From assembly GCA_003229495.1 (NCBI GenBank), contig QIEB01000199.1, forward strand, positions 1 to 8,270: a stretch of 8,270 nucleotides of DNA. Reading direction: 5' to 3'. The DNA comes from Flammeovirgaceae bacterium. GTDB lineage: Bacteria; Bacteroidota; Bacteroidia; Cytophagales; Cyclobacteriaceae. Every line of letters begins with the position of its first letter. Within the stretch, counting starts at the first letter, position 1. The notes under the pieces were generated by a model. It did no database searches. It was not told the DNA's origin and saw only the letters and a list, made by a program, of their open reading frames with translations. Shown here in pieces: positions 1-6,335 of this stretch. The position numbers were made by a program, and so were the translations under genes.

Positions 1-705
1 GCAAGCCCTTTCGAAAATGGATGGCAAATTCTACATCCCGAACAGGTAATGACCGGCCGTGTGGTAACTGGGCAGTTTATGCCATTAAGAGCAGATTTTG
101 ATAACTATGTTCAGAAACAGGCCGAAGAAGAAGGTACAAAAACTCCGGTAACAAATTATGCTCCTATTATTAAATTACTGGATGGTGATGTTTACGTAGC
201 TGATAGTTATGGTAAAATGGTTGAAGGCACCCTGATTGGTGATAACCTTGGAAATGCTATTTATAATGCCGGCAAAAGGGGAGTTATATTTAACGGATCC
301 GTAAGAGATGTAGAGGGTTTACTCCAGATTGAAGGGTTTAATGCCTGGATAAGAGGTTCAGACCCTTCGGCAATCAAAGACATGATGATCGCTACTGTTA
401 ATGGTCCTATTCGTATAGGTCGCGCAACAGTATTGCCAGGTGATGTAGTACTCGCCAAAACCACGGGAGTGGCTTTTATTCCACCCCATCTGGTACAGGA
501 AGTAGTAGTATCTGGTGAGTATACCGCCTTGCGTGATGAGTTCAATGTCTTTTGCATGGAGACAAACAAATACATGGATCGTGAAGTATTTGAAAAGGAC
601 TTTCAGCAATGGCTGGATGAATACCCAAATTTACCTATGTCCAAAAAGGAATTAGATGATTTCCTGGAAGCACAATCAGCCAGGAGGGCGGCAAGGGATA
701 AATAA
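1..705 (+). CDS. RraA-family protein (HMG/CHA aldolase-like), 5'-truncated by window edge
   Basis: The frame is open from base 1, so the true start lies upstream; the Met codon at 49 is internal, because the preceding in-frame codons (ending HPEQV) read as normal family sequence. 234 residues are visible. The RraA-family core is clear: IGDNLG, then GVIFNGSVRDVEG, so an Asp (visible residue 81) followed 20 residues later by Arg-Asp (102-103), which in the aldolase members bind metal and pyruvate. The position three after that Arg-Asp pair, usually Glu or Asp in active aldolases, is Gly here. A helical, charged tail of about 60 residues follows the core, ending SARRAARDK; this is longer than in small RraA proteins. 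Family members include class II pyruvate aldolases and the RNase E regulator RraA; many are misnamed dimethylmenaquinone methyltransferases. Aldolase, lyase or regulatory role cannot be settled. No signal peptide can be judged. It converges on the cyclophilin gene. Confidence 0.85.
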   Translation, partial: ASPFENGWQILHPEQVMTGRVVTGQFMPLRADFDNYVQKQAEEEGTKTPVTNYAPIIKLLDGDVYVADSYGKMVEGTLIGDNLGNAIYNAGKRGVIFNGSVRDVEGLLQIEGFNAWIRGSDPSAIKDMMIATVNGPIRIGRATVLPGDVVLAKTTGVAFIPPHLVQEVVVSGEYTALRDEFNVFCMETNKYMDREVFEKDFQQWLDEYPNLPMSKKELDDFLEAQSARRAARDK

Positions 706-790
706 TCTTCACATTGCCTGCCTGGCAAGCACAAAACACAAATCCCAAGTACCAACTAAATCTCAAATTTCAGGGACCATAATCCAAAGC

Positions 791-849
791 TCCCTAACAC
801 CCTCGTCCTTCGTCCCTAACACCCTCGTCCTTGGTCCCTATCACCCCTC
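791..849. repeat. 22-bp imperfect tandem repeat, about 2.6 copies
   Basis: Unit 1 (791-812) and unit 2 (813-834) are 22 bp each and differ at one base, near the 3' end (CTTCG versus CTTGG). A partial third unit (835-849) repeats the first part of the unit, with an A-to-T change and one extra C. On the minus strand this third unit contains the TGA stop and the last codons of the cyclophilin gene, so the array runs into the coding end. The other two copies are non-coding. The array lies in the gap between two convergent genes. Function unknown; replication slippage that duplicated the gene's tail is the simplest origin. Confidence 0.8.
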
Positions 850-1278
850 TACGATCTCTATCTTTTCGATAGCGTCACCTTCCTGGATATCATCTACCAC
901 TTCCACTCCTTTAGCAACTTTCCCGAAAACCGTGTGCTTTTTGTCTAGATGACTGGTGTTTGTCCTGCTGTGACAAACAAAAAATTGAGAACCGCCGGTA
1001 TTTCTTCCGGCATGTGCCATCGATAATACTCCTCGATCGTGATGTTGGTTTTCACCATCAAGTTCGCAGTCTATGGTATAACCGGGTCCTCCGGCTCCTG
1101 TTCCTTCCGGACATCCGCCTTGAATGACAAAATCCGGAATGACACGGTGCCAGTTAAGGCCATCATAATATCCATCCTTTGAAAGCTTGATAAAGTTAGC
1201 AACCGTTTTTGGAGCGTCTTTTTCGAAAAATTCGACTTCCATAGTGCCCTTATTGGTAGTGATTATTGCTTTTTCCAT
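841..1278 (-). CDS. Peptidyl-prolyl cis-trans isomerase, cyclophilin type, cytoplasmic
   Basis: This 145-residue single-domain cyclophilin catalyses cis-trans isomerisation of X-Pro bonds and helps protein folding. It has no signal peptide, so it should be cytoplasmic. Visible signatures are APKTVANF near the N-terminus, WHRVIPDFVIQGG (the catalytic Arg is in HRV; the Phe and Gln of FVIQGG line the pocket), a GTGAGGPGY loop, LSMAH, GGSQFFVC (pocket Gln and Phe) and LDKKHTVFGKV. The residue matching the cyclosporin-contacting Trp121 of human cyclophilin A is His (TSHLD), as expected for a drug-insensitive bacterial type. I chose the Met at 1278 over the in-frame Met at 1299: the seven extra residues MQTNRSH are unlike the family, whose proteins begin just before the first beta strand, and the upstream Met overlaps the candidate promoter. 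It is divergent from the cyclase gene, and its stop codon lies inside the tandem repeat. Confidence 0.95.
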   Translation of the reverse strand: MEKAIITTNKGTMEVEFFEKDAPKTVANFIKLSKDGYYDGLNWHRVIPDFVIQGGCPEGTGAGGPGYTIDCELDGENQHHDRGVLSMAHAGRNTGGSQFFVCHSRTNTSHLDKKHTVFGKVAKGVEVVDDIQEGDAIEKIEIVEG

Positions 1279-1296
1279 GTGTGATCTATTTGTTTG

Positions 1297-1304
1297 CAAA
1301 AGTA
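1297..1304 (-). promoter_or_regulatory. Possible Bacteroidota -7 promoter element for the cyclophilin gene
   Basis: On the minus strand the sequence reads TACTTTTG, an exact match to the Bacteroidota -7 consensus TAnnTTTG. It ends 18 bases before the chosen ATG, giving a predicted leader of only about a dozen bases. I see no matching TTTG -33 element at the usual spacing, so this rests on the -7 box alone. Confidence 0.3.
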
Positions 1305-1369
1305 AAAGAGTTCTGGATATGTGGTACTTTATTTTAATAATATTTTATCAGGTCAAACGTGGTCCATTG

Positions 1370-1381
1370 ATAAAATTTTAT
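1370..1381. promoter_or_regulatory. 12-bp perfect AT palindrome upstream of the cyclase gene
   Basis: ATAAAATTTTAT is its own reverse complement and lies 47 bases before the ATG at 1429. An A/T-only run at 1328-1348 lies further upstream in the same gap. It could be an operator or simply AT-rich promoter DNA. A palindrome made only of A and T is not rare by chance, so the call is weak. I found no full TAnnTTTG box for the plus-strand gene. Confidence 0.2.
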
Positions 1382-1428
1382 TTGGAAGCGAAATCCCTTA
1401 ACTTATGAATAGATTCATTTTCAGGTAA

Positions 1429-3678
1429 ATGCCCACTACCCGACAACTTTTGGCCATCATGTTCACGGATATTGAAGGATATACGGCATTGATGCAAAAA
1501 AGTGAGGCCCTGGCCATTGAGTATCGAAATCAACATCGGGAAATATTTGATGGGGTAACCTTAAAACACCAGGGTAAAATTATTCAATACTACGGAGATG
1601 GTACCTTAAGTTTTTTTGAAAGCGCAGTACATGCAGTGGAATGTGCCACAGAAATGCAAAAACGATTTCTGAAGGAGTCTTCTATTCCGGTACGGATTGG
1701 TATTCATATGGGAGATGTAGTGATTACCGAAGATGACCTCATCGGTGACGCAGTAAACCTGGCATCCAGGGTAGAATCTTTGGCAGTACCCGGAAGTGTT
1801 TTGGTGTCGGATAAAGTGGTCGATGAATTGACCGGCCATGAAAAGATCTTGACAAGATATATGGGGCGTTATCATTTTAAAAATGATCAAAAGTCCCGGG
1901 CGATTTTTGCTATCCAGGATCCTGAGTTAGTTCTTCCTAAACCAGCTCAACTAAAGGGGAAGATTGATAAAAAAAGAAACATTCCCAGGACCTTGCTCTT
2001 GTATTCCGTGGCTGCCTGGCTGTTTCTACAACTGTTCAATTTCATTATTGCCAGGGAAAATTGGGACCCTTTGTATTTGGACGTCATGATCATAGTATCA
2101 TTTTTTGGTCTTACTACCACCTTTATTCTAACCCGTTTTAGACCTCGCATTGGATGGCTTTCCTTTTCACTTCTCGCAATAAATGGTGTATTGGCCCTGG
2201 TAACGCTTGGATCTTTTGTGCTTAATCCGACAATATTTGAACCTGGTCAATCGGTTATTCTAAATCCTTTTGATCACAATCGGGTCATCATAGATGAAAG
2301 CTTGAAATCGCTGGCTGTATTACCCTTTTCAAACTACACCGGTGATAAAAATCAAGATTATTTATATGCGGGAATGCATGACGGGCTGATCAGTGAGATA
2401 GCAGTGCTAAGTGGTATAAGGATCACTTCGCATACCTCTAGTATGGCCTATGTTAACTCCACTAAAAGTTTGAAAAAAATCGCTAAGGAATTGGGTGTGG
2501 ATGCCATAATTGAAGCCAGTCTGACCCGCATCGACAGCGTTATTGAATTTCGGATCAAACTGGTAGATGTGTTTCCTCAGGAAGAAACTATCTGGACACA
2601 TGAGTACCACACCGCGCTGGATGATGTGCCCAATATGTACAAGGAAGTAACCAGAAACGTAGCCTTGAAAATCAATGGCGTACTTCAGCCAAAGGAAGTG
2701 CAATTGCTTGCCAAAGTCAAAACGGGTAAGACGGGAGCATATGAGGCTTATTTGAAGGGTACATTCAATTCTGGCTTGCTTACCCGGGAGGGATTGGATG
2801 AAGCGGAGGCTTATTTTAAACAAGCCATTGAAATAGACTCTAGCTATACCTTGGGTTACTCGGGACTTTCATTAGTTTGGATATCTCGCAAGCAAATGGG
2901 AAGGGTTTCACCAGCAGTGGCTAATCTCAAAATTCATGAGTCGTTTAGGAAAGCCATGGAGCTGGATAGTCTGAATCCGGATAATTGGATTATGGCAGGA
3001 TCCATTAGTACCTGGACGGATTTTGACTGGAAAAAGGGAGAAGAGAACTTCTTGCGTGGTATCGAAATGAACCCTAACCATCCCGGATTAAGGAATGGCT
3101 ATGCGCATTTACTATTGAATCTTAATCGATTTGTCGAAGCAGAGACCCAAATTAAGATTGCTGAAGCCTTAGATCCCATGGATCCCTGGGTTTTGTCATT
3201 TGGCGGAATGTTATATTTTTTTCAAGGTAAAGTGCTCAGCGCTTTTAAAAGATTCGAGCAATTGAGAAAACTGGAACCAAATCACCCCTTGCTCAACAGA
3301 TATTTACTAGCTAAGTATGCGAATACTGGTCAACATAATCTGGCAATTGAACAATTAAAGATTTTCGCTCTTGACAAGGTTAATGATCACAATCTGCTGA
3401 AGTTAATTGACAGCTCTTATCAGAATTACGGCTTTAAGGCAGCTGTGAAATTTGTCGCTGTAGAATTGGAAGAGATGGGAACCTCCACTTTTGTGGCGCC
3501 CTCTTCCATACTACGCTTGTATGAACTGCTGGGCGATCAGGACAAAAGGCTTATCTGGCTACAAAAAATGCATAAAATAAAAGACCCGAATTTACCTTAT
3601 TATGGTATTCGAACTGATGACCCTATACAGAATACACCAACATACATAAAAATTATGCAGGATATTAACTTGTGGTAG
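1429..3678 (+). CDS. Membrane class III adenylate/guanylate cyclase with TolB/FlgO-like and TPR regions
   Basis: 749 residues; likely a sensor-type cyclase making a cyclic nucleotide from NTP. The N-terminal catalytic domain (about 7-165) has FTDIEGYT with metal Asp14, YYGDGTLSFF with metal Asp57, and GDAVNLASR with Asn110 and Arg114 for transition-state binding. The base-selecting positions are Gln53 and Asp103 rather than the Lys/Asp of classic adenylate cyclases or Glu/Cys of guanylate cyclases, so substrate choice is uncertain. Three hydrophobic helices follow at about 187-208, 215-235 and 242-263. An odd number places the C-terminal part in the periplasm if the cyclase is cytoplasmic. 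Residues 291-415 form a TolB/FlgO-like domain (SLAVLPFSNYTGD). Several TPR-like repeats follow from about 436 to 660 (for example FKQAIEIDS, FRKAMELDS, FLRGIEMNPN, IKIAEALDP). The start precedes the first cyclase beta strand closely, as usual. It lies 52 bases before the next gene and may be cotranscribed with it. Its ligand or partner is unknown. Confidence 0.92.
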   Translation: MPTTRQLLAIMFTDIEGYTALMQKSEALAIEYRNQHREIFDGVTLKHQGKIIQYYGDGTLSFFESAVHAVECATEMQKRFLKESSIPVRIGIHMGDVVITEDDLIGDAVNLASRVESLAVPGSVLVSDKVVDELTGHEKILTRYMGRYHFKNDQKSRAIFAIQDPELVLPKPAQLKGKIDKKRNIPRTLLLYSVAAWLFLQLFNFIIARENWDPLYLDVMIIVSFFGLTTTFILTRFRPRIGWLSFSLLAINGVLALVTLGSFVLNPTIFEPGQSVILNPFDHNRVIIDESLKSLAVLPFSNYTGDKNQDYLYAGMHDGLISEIAVLSGIRITSHTSSMAYVNSTKSLKKIAKELGVDAIIEASLTRIDSVIEFRIKLVDVFPQEETIWTHEYHTALDDVPNMYKEVTRNVALKINGVLQPKEVQLLAKVKTGKTGAYEAYLKGTFNSGLLTREGLDEAEAYFKQAIEIDSSYTLGYSGLSLVWISRKQMGRVSPAVANLKIHESFRKAMELDSLNPDNWIMAGSISTWTDFDWKKGEENFLRGIEMNPNHPGLRNGYAHLLLNLNRFVEAETQIKIAEALDPMDPWVLSFGGMLYFFQGKVLSAFKRFEQLRKLEPNHPLLNRYLLAKYANTGQHNLAIEQLKIFALDKVNDHNLLKLIDSSYQNYGFKAAVKFVAVELEEMGTSTFVAPSSILRLYELLGDQDKRLIWLQKMHKIKDPNLPYYGIRTDDPIQNTPTYIKIMQDINLW

Positions 3679-3730
3679 GCAACCAGATAGTAAAGGATTT
3701 AATAAATGACCAATTAAAAAGGCATTTAAA

Positions 3731-5119
3731 ATGAAAAAGATTTCCCGGCGTTCATTCGTATCTCAATCCAGTGCTATGCTCGCAGCTGGTATGACCCCGG
3801 CATGTATCACCCCTGAACCAAAACAAGAAGCTGAGTTAAAACAAGAAAATCAAACGTCCATTTTAGTGGATCGCGCAAACCGTGATAATCCGGCTGAAGG
3901 TTTGAAACGAGAAAACATCATCATCACCGATATCAAAGTCACTCCTCTTTCTTACAAGCATGATGGAGAATTTCTTTGGCGATGTGCCGGGCTATATGTT
4001 TGGAAATCCGACGCTGCCTTGGTTCAGGTTTTTACCAATAAAGGCATAGTCGGTATAGCAGAAGGCAGCCCCTATCGTGGACCGGATAAATTAAAAGCTT
4101 ATACGGACAAATATATTACTCCCTTGTTGAAAGGAGCCAATGTTTTCGATGTTGATTTTCTGACTAATAATCAAGGCCATAACTCCGTAGCCGAAGGGGC
4201 CTGGGCTGGAGTAAATAATGCTCTCTGGGACGTTGTGGGAAAGGCCAAAGGAGTGCCCGTCTATAAACTTCTTTCCAATAGTAGTGACCCATCCGATAAG
4301 GTAAAAATTTATGCCAGTGGAGGAGTTAGTCATGCCTGGTATGACAAGGGCGATGAAGCGCTTATCGAAGAAGCCCTCAAGCATAAAGAAGCAGGTTATG
4401 ATACTTTCAAGTTTCGCAATGGCACCAGCTGGAAATATAGCGGATTGACCATGCAGCAATATATTCCCATTTTGGAACGGCTGCGCCAAGCAGTAGGACC
4501 GGATTTTAAACTGGTTATTGAAAAATTTCCCTGGAAGTTTGAGACCATTATTAATGAACTATGCCCGGTATTGGAGGAACTGAAATTTTATTGGTATGAA
4601 GAACCGGTATCCTGGATGGATCCGGCATCGTTAGAGCAGCACATTGCCATTAACGAGGCCATGCCCTCAGTCATGGTGTCGGGTGGAGAAAGCTGGTGGA
4701 ACCGCCATCAGGTTCGACCCTATGTGGCCGCCAAAGCTATGAACATCATTCAAACGGATGCTAATCTAAGTGGAATCACTGAGGGATGGCACATTGGACA
4801 AACCATTCACCAGTATGGTCAGCTTTATTGCCCGCATAATTGGGTAGGGGGCCTTACCACTATAGCCAATGTTCATCTGGTTGCCGGTGTGCCTTGCGGC
4901 CATATGTGTGAACTCAACCAGACCTACAACCCGCTTAAATGGGAGATTTTTAAAGATCCTTATCCCATCGAAAACGGAATATTGACTATTCCTGATAAAC
5001 CTGGATTCGGTGTGGAGTTAATCGATAACATCGAGAAGAAATTCCCATGGGTCCCGGGACCTTATTACAAAAGGAACCCTGTTTATGAAGGACTGGATCT
5101 ACCGATCTGGTGGAGTTGA
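3731..5119 (+). CDS. Tat-exported mandelate racemase/enolase superfamily protein, putative sugar-acid dehydratase
   Basis: 462 residues. The N-terminus has a twin-arginine motif (SRRSFV, residues 5-10) and a short apolar stretch, so export folded through Tat is predicted. A charged linker (about 27-60) leads to the enolase-superfamily capping domain and then the barrel. Residues matching mandelate racemase appear in order and at near-identical spacing: Lys227-x-Arg229 (KFR), Glu264 (IEKF), Glu290 (YEEP), Glu320 (GGES), the Asp343 (QTDANLSGITE) and His369 (CPHNW) dyad, and Glu394 (CELN). Spacings 264-290 and 320-343 equal those in mandelate racemase (26 and 23). Two departures stand out: Arg replaces the second Lys of KxK, and Glu replaces the usual first metal Asp. 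The Asp-His dyad implies alpha-proton abstraction from a sugar acid by His369; dehydration to a 2-keto-3-deoxy acid is the commonest outcome, but racemisation or epimerisation is possible. It sits 52 bases from genes on both sides. Fold and subgroup are firm; substrate is unknown. Confidence 0.9.
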   Translation: MKKISRRSFVSQSSAMLAAGMTPACITPEPKQEAELKQENQTSILVDRANRDNPAEGLKRENIIITDIKVTPLSYKHDGEFLWRCAGLYVWKSDAALVQVFTNKGIVGIAEGSPYRGPDKLKAYTDKYITPLLKGANVFDVDFLTNNQGHNSVAEGAWAGVNNALWDVVGKAKGVPVYKLLSNSSDPSDKVKIYASGGVSHAWYDKGDEALIEEALKHKEAGYDTFKFRNGTSWKYSGLTMQQYIPILERLRQAVGPDFKLVIEKFPWKFETIINELCPVLEELKFYWYEEPVSWMDPASLEQHIAINEAMPSVMVSGGESWWNRHQVRPYVAAKAMNIIQTDANLSGITEGWHIGQTIHQYGQLYCPHNWVGGLTTIANVHLVAGVPCGHMCELNQTYNPLKWEIFKDPYPIENGILTIPDKPGFGVELIDNIEKKFPWVPGPYYKRNPVYEGLDLPIWWS

Positions 5120-5171
5120 ATGGATATCTGTAGCACTTATAAAATTCGTGTGGTAATAAACTAACTCAAAT

Positions 5172-6257
5172 ATGAAGATTGCACTTTTTGTACTTTTTGC
5201 GGTGCTTAATATTTCCGGGGGAATTATCCAAAAGGGCGTAAAAACCGTAGTGACAATTCAGCAAGATCAGTTTTTAATAAACGGGGAGTTGACTTATAAA
5301 GGCAGGTATTGGAATGGGCACAAAATTGAAGGACTTCTTTTCAACTCACGAATGGTACAGGGTGTCTTTGACGATCAGAACCCTGAAACCAGGGATAAAT
5401 TCAAATATCCTGATACCGGAATTTGGGATGCTAAGAGAAATACGCAGGAGTTCGTGGCTGCCATGCCTTCCTGGCGCAAACATGGTATGCTCTCTTTTAC
5501 CCTGAATCTACAGGGGGGGAGCCCAATGGGGTATGGAAATCAGGGATGGAGGAACTCAGCATTTGACGAAAAAGGTAGATTGCGAAAGCTCTATATGAGA
5601 AGAGTAGCTCAAATTTTGGACAAAGCTGATAAGCTGGGCATGGTGGTTATTTTAGGTTACTTTTATTTTGGACAGGATGAATACTTTGAAAATGAAACCG
5701 CTGTCATGAATGCCGCCTACCAGGCTACAAATTGGGTTTTGGACCAAGGATATGGCAATGTAGTGATAGAAGTAGCCAATGAGTGTAATAACCGGAAATA
5801 TGAGCAGGCTATTATCAAAGCCGATCGCATTGATCAGTTGATGCGTCAAATTAAAAGTATGGAAAAGGATGGCAGAAGATTGTTGGTTGCGGCAAGCTAT
5901 AATGGAAACACACTGCCCACACCAAACGTGGTAAGGGAATCGGATTTTATTTTGATTCATGGCAACGGAGTGAATGACCCCGATCGAATCACTGAGATGG
6001 TGGATCAGACCCGCCTGATTGAAGGATACCAAACCATGCCAATATTGTTCAATGAAGACGATCACTATGATTTCGACCAGGACCACTGCAATATGACAGC
6101 AGCGGTAAAATCATATGCCTCTTGGGGCTTTTTCGACTTCAGAAGAGAAGGAGAAAGTTTCAACCAGGGATTTCAAAGCGTGCCGGTGGACTGGAGGATA
6201 AACTCGGATCGGAAAAGAGGATTTTTTGAATTGGTAAAGGATATAACTGGTTATTAA
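5172..6257 (+). CDS. Secreted TIM-barrel protein, putative clan GH-A glycoside hydrolase (family not assigned)
   Basis: 361 residues with a short N-terminal signal sequence (MKIALFVLFAVLNISGG, cut near residue 17), so periplasmic or secreted. The body reads as one (beta/alpha)8 barrel: an opening FLING...YKGR strand, GMLSFTLNLQG, a MVVILGYFYFG strand, then VVIEVANECNN, where Asn203-Glu204 is the Asn-Glu acid/base signature of clan GH-A at the end of strand 4. FILIHGNG (about 259-266) fits strand 6 and MPILFNEDDHY, with Glu295, fits the strand-7 nucleophile. The 91-residue gap between the two Glu suits a retaining mechanism. GFFDFR is a likely strand 8, and the protein ends soon after, with no binding module. 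I cannot place it in a numbered family; GH5-like is the nearest description. Downstream of the Tat-exported enolase-type gene by 52 bases and convergent with the sulfatase, it probably acts on the same glycan. A pseudo-enzyme is possible but both acids are present. Confidence 0.75.
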   Translation: MKIALFVLFAVLNISGGIIQKGVKTVVTIQQDQFLINGELTYKGRYWNGHKIEGLLFNSRMVQGVFDDQNPETRDKFKYPDTGIWDAKRNTQEFVAAMPSWRKHGMLSFTLNLQGGSPMGYGNQGWRNSAFDEKGRLRKLYMRRVAQILDKADKLGMVVILGYFYFGQDEYFENETAVMNAAYQATNWVLDQGYGNVVIEVANECNNRKYEQAIIKADRIDQLMRQIKSMEKDGRRLLVAASYNGNTLPTPNVVRESDFILIHGNGVNDPDRITEMVDQTRLIEGYQTMPILFNEDDHYDFDQDHCNMTAAVKSYASWGFFDFRREGESFNQGFQSVPVDWRINSDRKRGFFELVKDITGY

Positions 6258-6286
6258 AACAGTATTATAGGAAAGAGGTTCGCCGC

Positions 6287-6305
6287 TACCTGGAGTTATC
6301 CGGTA
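6287..6305. terminator. Weak hairpin between convergent genes, possible shared terminator
   Basis: TACC, a bulged T and GGA (6287-6294) pair with TCC and GGTA (6299-6305) around a GTTA loop, giving a 7-bp stem with one bulge. It is central in the 78-base gap between the ends of the glycosidase-like gene and the sulfatase gene, where a bidirectional terminator would be expected. No strong T-run follows on either strand, so its efficiency is doubtful. Confidence 0.25.
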
Positions 6306-6335
6306 AAATTGAGAAACACCAGACTGATTCTCTAC

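Noticed and set aside
714..728. Hairpin TTGCC-TGCCT-GGCAA just after the RraA-family stop, as a terminator
   Set aside because: The stem is only 5 bp and no T-run follows on the plus strand, so it cannot be told from chance.
656..952. Plus-strand open frame of 98 codons across the spacer and the cyclophilin 3' end
   Set aside because: It overlaps the end of the RraA-family gene, translates the tandem repeat and low-complexity DNA into Ser/Pro/Thr-rich sequence, and then lies antisense to a clear cyclophilin.
841..1299. Longer cyclophilin start at 1299
   Set aside because: The extra residues MQTNRSH have no counterpart at the family's N-terminus, and this ATG overlaps the TACTTTTG promoter candidate.
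1321..1428. A TAnnTTTG promoter for the cyclase gene
   Set aside because: The only TTTG near the start (1381-1384) is preceded by TTTA rather than TAnn, and no -33 partner sits at a suitable distance.
3731..3805. Lipoprotein cleavage at Cys25 of the enolase-type protein
   Set aside because: The residues before the Cys (MTPAC) lack the aliphatic -3 residue of a lipobox; the Tat motif is the better supported export signal.
5652..6086. Antisense open frame of 144 codons within the glycosidase-like gene
   Set aside because: The sense frame carries coherent barrel motifs and catalytic residues, while the antisense product has no recognisable family features.
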